Shown: positions 12,283 to 25,103, counted from the stretch's first letter. The stretch: 64,000 bases of DNA from Erigeron canadensis (GCF_010389155.1 NC_057761.1:54186587-54250586); one strand, 5' to 3'. The notes: a model not told the origin generated them from the sequence alone. Translations and numbers: made by a program.

Positions 12283-12841
12283 TTTGTTAATTTGGTTACT
12301 TTTTGGAAATGTGAGGTTTTGAAGGGATCGATGTGTATCTAAAGATATGATAACTATATGGGGGATTATTTTTTATATTATATTTTTGTGAATATAAAAT
12401 TGCTGGGTATAGATTGGATCTTATTCTGAGTAGATGATAATAACATGGATGGTGATTTGGATACTAGTATAAAATGGACGGAGGAAATTATGAAGTGAGC
12501 TTGGAAGGTGGTGGCACGTGTTAGCAACCTACATGTCGATATTTCGGGTGATTGAGATTCTCTTTACAACATTAAAATAAAATAAAATAAAAGTCTAAGT
12601 TAAAAAAATACTATTTATAAAAAATTCATTTGAGTGTCAAGAAGTCTTAAAGTTAAAATTGTTCGATTGTATATTTCAACTTTCAAGTTAGTTAAAACAA
12701 GTTAACGATGACTTTTATGTATGTATCTAACTCGAGTCTTGACTCAAGTCTATGAGTCATAGGTTTTTTTATAGTCGTTCCTTAAAAAAGTTACGAATAT
12801 GTTTAACATCTCTTATATAAATAAAACAAGATTTATATGAC
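12283..12841. promoter_or_regulatory. Peroxiredoxin upstream region
   Basis: This is the promoter side of the minus-strand peroxiredoxin gene. It contains CACGTG inside GGCACGTGTT near 12515, a G-box that could respond to light, stress or ABA. No open frame is seen. Confidence 0.35.
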
Positions 12842-13395
12842 CACAGTCGGTCCAACTATATTTGATACCCAAACACATACTTTGGGCCACCAATCTTCAA
12901 AGGCCCCCCAAATATAATAGGAGGTGATGTTTATATATTTAAAAAAGATCAAAACGCTATTCGGTAAAAAGAAAAAAAAAACTCATCTAAAAAAAAATCT
13001 GTATTTTCTATTCTTCTTTCAAAATTAAAAAACCTACTCCATGCTATTATGTTGTCATCGGCTTCTTCTGGTATCTAATTAATTTTTAATTTTATTTGTA
13101 TTAATGTTAACTAATTTGTGCATCTGAACTTTTTGATTTGTTTATATTTAAATTAAATGTGATTTTGTAAATTAGTAGACTTCTAACTTTCTAACTTTCT
13201 TTATTGATTGTCAATGTATCATAAATATGAATGTGGTAATTTGAAAATAATTAAAAAGTTAAAAAGAAAAACCTAGCAGCATCAGCAGGTAAAAGCAAGT
13301 ATGTTTTTTTCCGTTTACTTTATTTCGTATATTAAGAAACTAGGCCCCCAAAATTGATTTTGTTTAAGGCCACCAAAAAGCTTGAGCCAGCACTG
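12842..13395. mobile_element. hAT-type MITE with 8-bp target duplication
   Basis: The 554-bp element begins CACAGTCGGTCC and ends GAGCCAGCACTG, so the ends read CA(CA)GTCGG and CAGTGCTGG inwards. Subterminal blocks also mirror each other (GGGCCACCAA against TTGGTGGCC). The direct repeat TATATGAC is present on both sides (12834-12841 and 13396-13403). An 8-bp duplication and such ends indicate hAT. It has no coding capacity. Confidence 0.75.
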
Positions 13396-13403
13396 TATAT
13401 GAC

Positions 13404-14268
13404 ATCATTAGTTTTTAAACAATGCTTATTTGTTATTATTAAATTTTTTTATATTAATTATTTTCTTTTTATTGTCTTGATGTATGACATCATCTTTATT
13501 TAAAATTAATACCATTTTTTATTTATTTTTTAATTTATTTCTTTTATAACCTAAGTCTCATGTAAATTAAAATATATGAGTAATTATATAACTTATGATT
13601 TATTTCAATTTTATTTTTGTTAACTAATTATATTTATTTGTAACATAAGGTAGACTATTCTGAAGTTATGAGTGATATGTTTATATTTGTTGTTTAAGCA
13701 CACTAAGTATACTAAAAAAATGTTTTAGTTAACTATAACATAGATATTTAGGAATAGGCTCAATCAATTTCGTCGCAACTTCAGTTGCGAAAATATGTTT
13801 ACAAAAACTTTTATTATGCCCCGGGTTGAATTGAACCCAGGTTAATTCACTAGTATATTGTGAATTAAGACAAAAACTTTTGAGGGCTAATGTGACAACT
13901 AATTTTCTCTGTTATATTTGTAGTTATTGTTCTCAAAACTAATTTTACTAATAAGAATAAAGAAGATTTATTCTTACGAGACGAAAGCCCACATTATGCG
14001 GCGAAAACGGTGGTGGTGGTAGAGGTGTGGTATTTGCAGCGACGAATGGTGGTGACGGTATAGTTATTGATATAAAGGTAATTAATATAAATACATTAGT
14101 GTAACTTTTTTAAGAGTTAGGGGATATGTTTAGTAAGTTATTTAATTAAATGTATTTTAGGTATGTAGGGTAGTTATAAATAAAAACTTTTGAAAAAGTA
14201 TAGGTATTATGGGTTTTTTTAAAGGTTTAAAAGTTTATAGGGAAAAAGAGGTTGTTTGCTTTATTAAG
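13404..14268. other. AT-rich spacer
   Basis: No gene is seen. A G-rich stretch near 13995-14060 (GCGGCGAAAACGGTGGTGG) resembles, in reverse, the Helitron-like 3' part at 42150-42220, but no element ends can be defined. Confidence 0.35.
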
Positions 14269-14270
14269 TA

Positions 14271-14521
14271 CTCCATCCGTCCCACTATAAGTGTCATGTT
14301 TTAAATTTTTAAAGTCTTTATTCTTCAATTTTGACCATAAATATTTTTGTTTGTGTTATATAATATTTGATGAAAGTTATATGAATTAATTGAGTTTTAG
14401 ATATATTTTCATTGGGCGTAAATTTCATTAAGTATTATATAACAAAAATATATATATATATTTATGGTCAAAGTTAAAATACAAAGACTTTGAATATTCA
14501 AAATGTGGACAAAAGGAATAG
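14271..14521. mobile_element. Stowaway-like (Tc1/mariner) MITE
   Basis: The 251-bp element opens CTCCATCCGTCCCACTATAA and closes with the complement of CTATTCCTTTTGTCCACATT. Arms mirror internally (TTTGACCATAAATAT against ATATTTATGGTCAAA). It is flanked by TA on both sides, the Stowaway target duplication. Confidence 0.75.
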
Positions 14522-14762
14522 TATAAAAGTATAGATTAGTCAAGTATAGAATTACATTAAATACATCTATTTTAGACAATGATCTACGGAAATTGTGATA
14601 ACATACCAAGTTTTACTTATAAAGTTGAAGTTTGAAGTCTGATAGTAAGTTTGTACCGTGGTGAGGTTTTTTTTTTGGATGATAATTACTCCTAATAACC
14701 GGGATTTATTCATTGACATTGGCAATAACATATAATTTTATATTCTTTTAAAGGGATAATAA

Positions 14763-15050
14763 GGTCGTGTTTGGTTCGCAGATTCTGATGGAATTTGATA
14801 AAATTAGAATTGAATTCCATTTCTCAGTGCGTTTGGTTGCTCAATGATGAAGGAATATCATTCCGTTGGAATGTCAACATTCCCTTATTTGATGGAATCT
14901 CCATTCCATGAGGACGGGGGAAGAGATCTCATTCCGTCTCTCCCTTAAATATTCAAAAAATGAAACACATTCCATCAAATTCCATTTCATCATATTCCAA
15001 TTCCTTCAATAAATTTCATTCCATCCAAAAACATTTTGTGAACCAAAGTA
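14763..15050. mobile_element. Tourist-like (PIF/Harbinger) MITE, copy 1
   Basis: It opens GGTCGTGTTTGGTTCGCAGA after TAA. It is the same family as the better preserved copy at 41684-41965, sharing GGAATATCATTCCGTTGGAA and other blocks. The right terminus (GTGAACCAAAGTATT) is mutated, so that border is approximate. Confidence 0.7.
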
Positions 15051-15073
15051 TTTTAGAGTAATGTTTCAAAAAG

Positions 15074-18000
15074 TATGGATGGGCGTGGGACTGGTACCGT
15101 CCCGTACCGGTCCCGGTACCGATGGTACCGATCCCGAAATAAATCAAAAGTGGGTACCGATCCCGGTCCCATTTGAACTGGTACCGGTACCGATCCCAAA
15201 TGGGACGGGACCGGGATATCGGTACCAAGTCCCAACAAGTCCCGTCTCCAATAGTTAGTCCACCAATTTAAATACATAACAGAATATACATAAATTATAA
15301 CACCATGACATACAATTACATATCCAAAATAAATCCAAAAGCAACCATAGGATGAATGTATACTACATTACTACAAGAACAGAACTACAGAAGGCATAAT
15401 GTGACCAGAATGTGACCAAGTACTTGCAAAAAAATTGATCAAGCAGATCAAAATGTAACTAGGCAGCAGAAGCCTTGCAAAAAAACTAACCAGGCAGAAT
15501 GTGACCAGAAGCAAAAGGCCATTTAACCCATCCAGTTAATTGGCATCCTAAAAAGTTAGTCATGTGCTTCTAGCTGCTAGTATATACAATCATTGTATTG
15601 TTCCAAAAATTACATCAAGCCTTCTCAAAAAAACAAAAATAACCCCATAGAAGCATCATTCTTCGACAAGTATCTGTTCTTTTCCTTATCGCTTGGTTGT
15701 TGATCGCTTCTTCAATCTCTATAAATATATCAAAAAAATTAAACTTAATATTGGTCTCACAAATATAGCATACAAACAAAAACAAACAGATTTGATTTTT
15801 ACCCATGGCGATGTCATCATCATTTAGGATGTCGTCAACTTGATCCATAAATATAGTGTTATTAGACTTTCTAACCCAATCTTGTGTGCATATCAACGCT
15901 TCTACTATGTTTGTTGACAACCTTGTTCTATAGGAGTCTAACACACGACCACCCGTACTAAAAGCCGACTCAGATGCGACTGATGAAACTTGGATTGCCA
16001 AAATATCTAACAAGCCATAATAATGATAATGTTGATATATAAACAGGGTGATTATAATTTTAAAGAATGAAAATGTCAACTAACTTACCTCTAGCCATGC
16101 GAGAAACAATTGGGAACCTATTTCCATTTAGCCTCCACCACTTGAGTATGTCAAATCCGAGTTTAAAATTCACCTTTGGCTCATTCAGATACCTTATAAA
16201 TTCAGTTTCCACCTCACCCAAGGTATTTCCTTCCGCTTGTAGATAGTCGGCAAAGAAGTCATTCTTTCCTTGAGATATAATGGCATCTTCTTCGTTACGT
16301 GTTTCTTGAGATCCCGAATTAGCAATTTCAAACCTTGCTTGGTATGTTTTAAACAACCTTTCCAGCCTACTTTCAACATTCTGAATCAAAACTCCCACCA
16401 TCTTCTCAATGACACTTTTAGACATTGGATTTTCATTGGTTGTCTTGTTCATAAGAACCACTCTAAAACAATGACTAAGAAAACCCGATTTCATAGTGGG
16501 GTCCAAGATAACGGCAAAGTAAAAGTAGTCATTAAGCTTATCAAAGCTTCCCCAATACTTTTTAAATTTTTCTCTCATATCACCAAGCATAGTACAAAAA
16601 TCAACGTCGGTTTCCCACACACGTAAATGGTTATCTACATCTAGGACTTCTCTAATAAAAAGATGTGATAAAGGCTTTGAAGTTGCTGAAACTGTTTCCG
16701 TTTTGTCTTTGAACTTTTCTAGAAATTTAACCATTTTTTCACAAGCTTTGAAGTCATGACGATCGGGTATTCTTCCTAAATCACGCTCATAACTTGGATC
16801 CGCACTTTCATACTTCGAAAAGACTTTCTCTAGGGACACGGCAATCTTCAACATATCATAGGTGGAATTCCACCTTGTTGGAGAATCACCACATAAGAAC
16901 TTTTGCGATTCAAGTTTTTCTTTTTTCATGCATTCTAAACTTTGTTATTCTTTGTGTCGAATGCCTAATGTACTTGACTGCCCTTTGCACACAATTTACA
17001 TGATACACTTGATTGCAAAAGCCATCTTTCACAATTAAATTTAAGATGTGTGCCATACACCTAACGTGCAAATTTGCCCCCTTATCATACAAGTTAGGCA
17101 ACTTTTTCAACAAGTACTCTATCGCCTTATCATTACTAGCCGCATTATCAAGCGTGATCGTCATGACATTTTGAATTCCCCAACCATTTATACAATGCAA
17201 CAATTCAAAACCTATGTCATCTCCCTTGTGACTTTCAATTGGTCTAAAGTTAATAATTCTTTTATGCATCACCCAATTTTCATCAATAAAATGAGCGGTG
17301 ACTACCATATAGTTCACTTTTTGACAAGAAGATGTCCATGTATCGGTAGTCAAGTGAATGGTAGTCTTCGGGTCACTTAAATAAACAAATAGTTTATTTC
17401 TTTCTTCTATGTAATATTTAGCAATGTCCTTGGAGAGTTTATGGCGTGATGGTAATTTTACCTTCCCATTCAATCGGTTAACCAACTTAACAAAAGCCCA
17501 ATGTTCTACAAGTTTAAATGGTACTTCCGCACAAACAAAAAATTCTAGTAAAGCTTCCTTAATTGCTAAATCGTCGTGTATCCATACATTAACACTACTA
17601 CCGCCCTCCCCACTGGTTACTTTGTTAAACACTAGGTTTGATTGGTTTTGTTTTTTAGCTCTAATTTCGGGATTTACTTCACAACATTTCAAGTGTTTTT
17701 TAAGACCAGACGTACCATTTCTCTTTGTGTCGGCTTTGATAAACTTTTTGCAATGGTGGCACTGTCCGTACTTCTTTTCCACTCCATCATCTTCCAATTT
17801 GTAAACTTTGTCAAAGTATTGCCAACATTCAGACCACTCTTTTCCTTCTTGTTGAGTTTCTCGTTTTCTTTTCAGTTTGCCTTCTTTGTTAGGCTCCATT
17901 GTTTCTACCTCTTCGTTAAAATCTTCCAAATCGCCATCAATATCATCTTCTTCAAACTGGGTCTCCTCAACACAAGTATCATCATCCTAAACAAAAAAGA

Positions 18001-18828
18001 TTCACAAATTAATACGGTTTTGTTTGCTGATCATTTAATAAAAAGTGAAAACACATGTTTGTAAATTTGGTCAAAATACACTAATATGTAATGTAATCAC
18101 TAGTCGAACAGAACATATAACGAGGTGCCGTCATGATTAAAAAATCTTTATGATCTAAACTAGTAAATTAATTAGATGAGAATATGAGATGGTATAAAAT
18201 ATTTAAATAAAATTAATCTTCAATATCATGTTAAACGATTATAAGTACGATTAGAATTAAAATTATATAAAAATTACATCTAACTCTAGCTACTTAAATA
18301 ATGGAATTTCAGATGGCCATCGTGATTAAATTACTATTGCAAGAACAAAAATAAACATAATAAATAGATTATTTAATCACAAACTTACTTTGGATGATTC
18401 TTGCATATTTTGATTTGAGATGAAGAATTTAGGGCTTGATGGATCGTTCTTACTGTTGGAATTGGGAAGGGTTTTTCACTTTTTAGATTTTGTTGTTGAT
18501 AATTTACCATGGAAGATGTGAAAGAAAGTCATTTTCTAAATATATATATTCAACTAAAATAAGTAGGAATTTGGTGCTGGATTAATTGAGTAAATTGTAA
18601 ACATATATTGGGCTAGATAGTTGGGTATTTTATTTGGGTTAAATGAAGTCGGTACTAAGTGGGACTAAATGGGATTCGCGGGATTTTCCCGATACCGATC
18701 CCGACTAGTCCCGATCCCGAAAACTTAAAAAAGTGGGTACCGGTACCGATCCCGACCGGGATTCGGTACCACTTTCCGGTACCGGGATCGGGACGGGATC
18801 GGGATTTGGGATTTTTAGCTCATCCCTA
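15074..18828. mobile_element. Full-length hAT transposon with 8-bp target duplication
   Basis: The 3755-bp element begins TATGGATGGGCG and ends with the complement of TAGGGATGAGCT. The direct repeat TCAAAAAG stands on both sides (15066-15073 and 18829-18836). Both ends carry dense subterminal clusters of GGTACCG and GATCCCG words (about 15095-15240 and 18690-18815), which in hAT elements are transposase-binding repeats. One BED-finger hAT transposase gene lies inside on the minus strand. The insertion is next to the sterol reductase gene: its right end lies 155 bp before that start codon. Confidence 0.9.
15615..18406 (-). pseudogene. hAT transposase with BED zinc finger, one frameshift
   Basis: Four exons can be read on the minus strand: 18406-18389, 17986-16089, 16006-15803 and 15718-15615, all with GT-AG borders and matching phases. 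In order they give an acidic N-terminus, a BED finger (CHHC, then GTSGLKKHLKCC), the RNase H-like catalytic region with TTDTWTSS and ITLDNAASND, the block DSPTRWNSTYDML, and the C-terminal dimerisation motif SSVASESAFSTGGRVLD. This is the order seen in active plant hAT transposases. The frame slips by one base near 16925, just after ITKFR, so the protein is truncated at about two fifths. No other lesion was noticed. The element is probably non-autonomous now but could be mobilised in trans. Confidence 0.85.
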
Positions 18829-18983
18829 TCAAAAAGGACTAACATCGTAAAACCATTCAAATTACAAGGATTAAAAAGTAAACCCCGACTTCTCAAAATT
18901 CGCAGCAGAAATGGAGAAGAAAGAAGAAACAAGCTGACTTGTGAATCTAAACTAGACCAGTAGATTAAAAAGTAGAAGGAGAT

Positions 18984-21900
18984 ATGGACTCGGTCTTCAC
19001 CTTCCTTTTCATTCCTTCACCCACTTCTGTACGTCACTACATATTCAAACTCCCAAATGATTTCATTCATAGATAGATTTATACTACTTTCTATACGTAT
19101 ATATGTAAATTTACTTGATATTGGTACAATATATGGTGTATTCACACATTGCATCAGCTTTGAATAAACATTAATCAGTCTGTGTGTGTGTGTGTTAGGT
19201 TGGTTTGTTGTTAGGGTTCTTTTGTTATCTGGGAATTGCTGGATCTCTTTTACCCGGAAAGCTTGTTCCCGGGGCGATTTTATCCGACGGAACTCGGCTC
19301 CATTATCTTTGTAATGGTAATTTTCTCTTTGCTTTTCATTAAGTGCTTTTGGCTTAGAAGATAGTGTTCAGCATAAGCTGACATTCACCCCAATGCTTTA
19401 AACTGCGCTTTGGCTTTTTTGTACATTTGGATTATGCTTTGGTCGACTTTAGATGTAACTATAACCAAATGTTTTATAATAAAGCTAATATTTTTGTTGT
19501 TTGGCCAGGTTTGATATGCTTTTACACATACCTTCCGTGTTATGTTTTTTTAGGCAAATATGTAAATTGTTTGAAGGTGTTAGACTAACGTTATATGATG
19601 TGTTGAACTTCTTGTTTTCAGGAATGCTATCTCTTATTTTGCTGGTCGGACTACTCGTGATTGGAGCTTGGATGGATTATGTATCACTTACTGTATGTTC
19701 TTTCTAAAATGATATTACGGCATGATTGTGTGGATATAAAACAGTAAATTATTTCACCTGTAACTCAATAAGATATCTCTGTGTCATTCTTTCAAAAATC
19801 ATCCCCTGTGCCTTATTTTTATACATATGTGCTATGGGCCCTTTTTTGGGTTTTCATTCATACAGTCTAAAATTGAGCATAACTTGGATGTGTTAGGTAG
19901 TGGTCATGTTTCTCGTTTTGGTTCCATAGGAAAAGTATATTCCATCTGCATTTATATCTCTGCATCATCTCTAGATCCTTGATTTTGTTAACATGTGAAT
20001 TTTGCAGGCAATATCAGATCGAGGGCTTGAGCTTTTATCAACAACGTTTATTTTCAGTGTTATTGTAAGTTCCATGTTCAGTCATCTAATTCTTTTAACA
20101 TGAAATTCGTTTCATGACATTGAATGGTAACATAAACTACTATAATAGTACGATACCTTCAATATGAAGTATGTTTAATCAGCTTTACACCTGCAATATA
20201 ACTGGTATTTGGCTATATCTATATTTCTGTGAATACACTTGAAGTGCTTTTCTGATAATTAGTTGAATACTTTGTAAATGGCAGGTCACATTATTACTTT
20301 ATGTCTCTGGATGCAAATCTAATGACCGAAGTGCATCGCTGAAGCCTCACATTAGTGGAAACATAATGGATGATTGGTAATTATTGTTTTATGTTTATTA
20401 TAATAGAAGATGAAGATGCCTGGTCCGCTAATCTTTTTTTTCCTAAAGAAGTTAAAGGATTTGATATGGTTTCTGATTTCTCGTCTTTCTTCCTGATATG
20501 CGTCGAATGGTGTCCAACAGGTGGTTTGGGATACAATTAAATCCTAACTTCTTGGGCGTTGACCTCAAGTATGAATCATTTCTCTAACTTTTGGCTAAAT
20601 TTATCTGCTATTTCCAACATATTAAGCTTATCATTGTTCCTAACTTTCGTGAAGTTTTCCGCTAAAACTTTGTCGAACTTTTCCTTCTTAATTGGGGGTT
20701 TAAGATCATGAGTTTTTTGAAACTTGTATTCATGATCCAAGTTTTAAAAGAAGTATATCGTATAATGATCATACAATTCGATAGTTATAATTGGTGACTC
20801 CTATTAAGTATCTTACGTGTTGTAGATGAAATACTTTTCTTTTGTAGATTTTTCTTCGTGAGAGCTGGAATGATGGGGTGGCTCCTCATCAATCTTTCCG
20901 TGCTTGCTAAATGTATCCAAGATGCTACCTTAAGCCAATCAATGATCCTCTACCAGCTATTTTGTGTGGTAATTAGGTGTCATTATTATTGTATTAGATG
21001 CAACAAATCTGTGTAACGGGTAAAGTGGGGTTTGGATCAGAGCAGGTAACTGTTTTAAAGGTAGTAAATCTGGCCAGTATGGACTGTAAGACTTTAATTA
21101 TTACTGAATGATTAATGTATAGTTGTTTAATTTCATTCAAATCTATTTTTATAATAAAATAATTTAGGAGTTTTTATGCATTGAAAGTACACTGGGTGGC
21201 ATTTGAACCATTCGGCCTAATTGACCCGCTCCTTTTTAAATAATTTTTTTTGTTATACTTATTAGAGTTAAATTTGAACCCCAAATCATTCCTTTTATAA
21301 GTAAATGCATCGAAATACGACTTTAATTGTTATGATGCTATCATTCTAAATAATACATGTCTTGAACTTCGCTTGGTCCTTTGTTTCTTGTTTTCTTTGT
21401 CAGATCTACATTATGGACTACTTCTTTTATGAGGAATACATGACATCTACGTAAGTTTGTTTTAATTTCTCATGCCAATATGTGAGGGAAATACTTAATC
21501 AAATAAGTTATTTTTTCTCATAATCACATTCCCATACCCAATTTTTTTTACGAGGACTCCATAGTGTTGCTAAATGATCTATGGTTACTTTCTTCGACTC
21601 CTTTGTTCAAAACATGTGTTCTTACTTCCTTTGACTCCTTCGTTCAAAAACATGTGTTCACAAAGAATTGAAGGTGAAGTCAAGGGGGTAAGAGTTTAGA
21701 CCTTTTGTTGTTTCTATTATGTTGTCGACTAGTTGACATTCTATGAAGAAAATTTATCTAGTTGCAAAAGTTATAGAGGCTGAATATGTCAGTATAGTCC
21801 TTTAAATCAGAGTTTAGACCTTTTAAATTACAGAGCAGCAGGAGCCCTTATAAATGCATGCTTGACAATCATTTGAATTGATCTTATCTTTCTTTATGTT

Positions 21901-23383
21901 CCTTGTATGTACTCACATACTGGTGTTCATTTACGTAAAGATTTTGTTTCTTCAATAACTCATTAACCTTGTGTAGTGGGTTCTAATTTGCTGCCCCCCT
22001 AATGTTTCCTCGCAACTTTGTTGTAGGTGGGATATAATCGCAGAGAGATTGGGCTTCATGCTTGTATTTGGAGATTTAGTGTGGATTCCCTTCACATTTA
22101 GCATTCAGGTAACATATCACAAGATAGCTAATCAACAACATTACTATGCAATATCATTTTTGTGATAAACGTATTCGTCCAATTTGCTTTTTATTTCCTT
22201 TAAATTCTCATTTAACATGCATGAAGTGCGAATTAGCAATGGGTTCACCATATATTTTCTGATATGAGAAGGTATGTAAGCTACATATTCATACTTGCAA
22301 TTTGAAAAATGAAATTTTATTTATGTCAAAAACGATGTCAAAAGAGTTACTGATATGTGTTTGACCCTGAGTCATATCTACTATAATATAAATTCGTCCA
22401 TAATTTTATTCATATCATAGTTTGTTGTGTTTTGTGATTAGGGTTGGTGGCTTTTGAGTAACAAGGTGGAGTTGACTGCAGCTGCAGTCGTTGTAAATTG
22501 CTGTGTATTTGTTTTTGGGTAAATGTTTGACAGAATGAAAATTGGTTCTGATGTCTCTCTTATTCCTTCTTGTGCTAAGTTGCATTTTGTTCTGATCTTT
22601 TGGTAGGTATTTGGTCTTCAGAGGAGCTAACAAGCAAAAGCATGACTTTAAGAAGAATCCCAAAGCATTGATATGGGGTCAACCCCCAAAAGTTATCGGA
22701 GGGAAATTGCTGGTTTCTGGCTACTGGTAATCATATAACTTACATTTATGTCGAAGGATCATATAGTTAGTTTGTTTTTAACTAAAGTTACAGACCTTAC
22801 TGCATGTCATGTAACCAAATGTTCACCCTTAGAACTTCCGATGGCTATAGAAGGAAGTTAAGCATGGTCGTATAGACCAGTCCCCTGCATTTTCCCTTCA
22901 TTATTTGAGTAAGTTTTCAAATGCATAACAGTCATCTTTTTTCTTTATGTATGAAGGGGAATAGCAAGGCACTGCAATTACCTTGGAGACCTGTTACTGG
23001 CATTATCCTTCAGCTTGCCATGTGGGATCAGGTAACTTTTGCCAATTGTTTCAAGTTTGATGCAACTTCAACAAATTACTTGACTTTCAGCATCAAAGCG
23101 ATGAACTTTTATATTCAAAGTTAGTAAATAAATCTAATGCTGATACACATTTGGAAAGTGATGTTTTTGGCCTCAAAAGTTAGAGCAACCCCGATCTATT
23201 TAACGGCTATAAAATCCATCTGATTGCAGCTCTCCAGTTCCATACTTCTACCCAACATATCTTTTGATTTTGCTGATATGGCGAGAGAGAAGAGATGAGG
23301 CTCGATGTGCTGAGAAATATAAAGATGTGTGGGCAGAATATCGCAAGGCTGTACCGTGGAGGATTCTGCCATATGTTTACTAA
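18984..23383 (+). CDS. FK: Delta14-sterol reductase (FACKEL)
   Basis: This gene makes an ER membrane enzyme that reduces the C14 double bond of sterol intermediates with NADPH, in membrane sterol and brassinosteroid synthesis. Thirteen exons join with perfect frame continuity: 18984-19028, 19199-19316, 19622-19692, 20008-20064, 20285-20376, 20521-20568, 20848-20968, 21404-21450, 22027-22108, 22442-22518, 22607-22726, 22957-23031 and 23230-23383. They give 368 aa, the normal length for plant FK. The N-terminus has hydrophobic spans (SLILLVGLLVIGAW). Family marks include DDWWFGIQLNP, FFFVRAGMMGWLLINLS, ERLGFMLVFGDLVWIPFTFS, and the C-terminal RERRDEARCAEKY followed by VPWRILPYVY. No lesion is seen. 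The hAT transposon ends 155 bp before the ATG, so part of the original promoter may now lie beyond it. Confidence 0.94.
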
Positions 23384-24405
23384 TGTAATGTCGTTGAATT
23401 AGTTTTCTCTCTTTATCATTTATAGAATTGAAATGGGAAGCCATATTCATTTGATCAAAGTCATCAAAATAGCAGTGTTTTTGTAGTGTGTGTTTTACTA
23501 GAACAAAATTATCGATGTCATAGTTTTTTATATGTCTAATGTCTTGCTAATTACTAGCATAGACATGATGCTTGAGAAGTAAAGTAATTGCTTGGCAAAA
23601 ATATCAATCAATTTAATCATATATACTGAGTACCGTACATTGTGCTACCTCTAATTGTATTAAGTGAACTTATTTGTTTTTTAACTTTGCTTAAACTATT
23701 AATCAACATACTTTATTAATAGGGATCATAAAACAGACTTGTCAATGTTTTTTAGTACATAGTAAATAGTGGATCCTCATAAATTACGAGTATAAATTAT
23801 GTATGATGTGAGATTTGATGTTTGTTACTTAAAATCTAGAAATCAAGAATAATGTAAAAGTGGTTAATTGATAGAAGTCGGGTGGCAAAAAAAAAGGGCA
23901 AGGTGTAATACTGTAATGACTTCATGAGTAAGCTGGTCGTGCACGCATCCCTGGTAAGTGGAGGAAAGATTATCGGTTAAGCTGAAAAAAGTCAAAATAT
24001 TTGGGCTAGTGTGGGATAAATCATGGTGCCTTGGTCAAGGTTGGTTGAGTGATCATCATAGCATTTTTGATCCTTTCTTCTACTGTATTCCGTTTAGACC
24101 ATCCCATTGGTAAAAATTTGCTCGGTTTGGTCGGCCAAATTTAGAATCTTTGCGTGGGCTCAAACAAAAACCCATCCGACTTATTGAGTCTGTCAAACAT
24201 AGTCGGTCCCTTTATTTAATATATAAACTATTTTGTATGTATATGATGAATATAGTGGTGTGAGCATAATCCTATTTTATATTGATAGGTTAGTTGTGAT
24301 GTACTGATGTGTAGTGTCTATACAAAACCTCATGTATAACAAAACATGCACTTCGAAGATAAATTTTTTTTTTTACTTTATAAGATTTATGTCTGTTCTT
24401 TCTTG
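23384..24405. other. Intergenic, 3' flank of FK
   Basis: AT-rich sequence without genes. Positions about 23878-24010 show low-level similarity to 37920-38050 (shared AAGGTGT, then CTGGTC and GCTGAA blocks), probably an old dispersed repeat. Confidence 0.4.
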
Positions 24406-24410
24406 ATGGT

Positions 24411-25053
24411 TGTGAATCCCTCGATAGCTATAGATCGCTCTCGAGATCGTCTATGATTATGTCGTGAGTGCGGAATCCTCACGAGATAACTAGTTTGATT
24501 AGTAAACTGGTATATCGCTAATTATCAAATAAATAATCAGCCGTATTGTGCTATCTTCGTTTCTATAAGCTATAGAACGAACTTAGGTGTCTGGAGTACT
24601 TGTATGTCGAACGTGTGTCTTTATATTAGGGTATTCGTTCGTATATATATGTTTCAGATCGAACTGGGCTTGCTGGGCTTTGTTCTTACGAATTTAGCTG
24701 CCAGCCCATGTAACGAAGTTAATCTTCGTTTGTACCAAACGAAGTTTATCTTCGTTTGCCTCTAACGAAGATATACCTTATCTTCGTTAGATGTAATACT
24801 TGGTTATATTCCTAAGTGTTTCATCTTAAGGAATCCTAACACATATTATGTTTGTACTTGTATATCACACAACAAACATCATACATAACACATATATATA
24901 TATAACTCCAAAACATGTAATCGATCATTACCAAAACATAAAGTCCATAATCTATCAATTACATATATAGATACGACATAAATTAACATAATATCTCAAT
25001 CTAAACGACATATCAAATCTAAGTTGCTGTTGTCACATCAACGTACATCAACA
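24411..25053 (-). repeat. 3' LTR
   Basis: 643 bp; on the minus strand it begins TGTTGATGTACG and ends GGGATTCACA. It contains three adjacent hairpins with an ACGAAG/CTTCGT stem at 24714-24791 and a candidate TATA box (AATATAAAGAC) near 24632. Confidence 0.95.
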
Positions 25054-25064
25054 AACTCCCCCTT
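25054..25064 (-). other. Polypurine tract
   Basis: AAGGGGGAGTT directly precedes the 3' LTR on the minus strand, as needed for plus-strand DNA priming. Confidence 0.85.
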
Positions 25065-25103
25065 GACAGCAGCACCTTCGATTTCTTAGTCTTCAAAATC
25101 TGA

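Noticed and set aside
15061..15258. Open frames on both strands over the GGTACC-rich segment
   Set aside because: They arise from the repeated GGTACCG words in the hAT subterminal region and mirror similar frames at 18659-18963.
23878..24010. Possible segmental duplication with 37920-38050
   Set aside because: Only short scattered blocks match by eye; not enough to claim a duplication.
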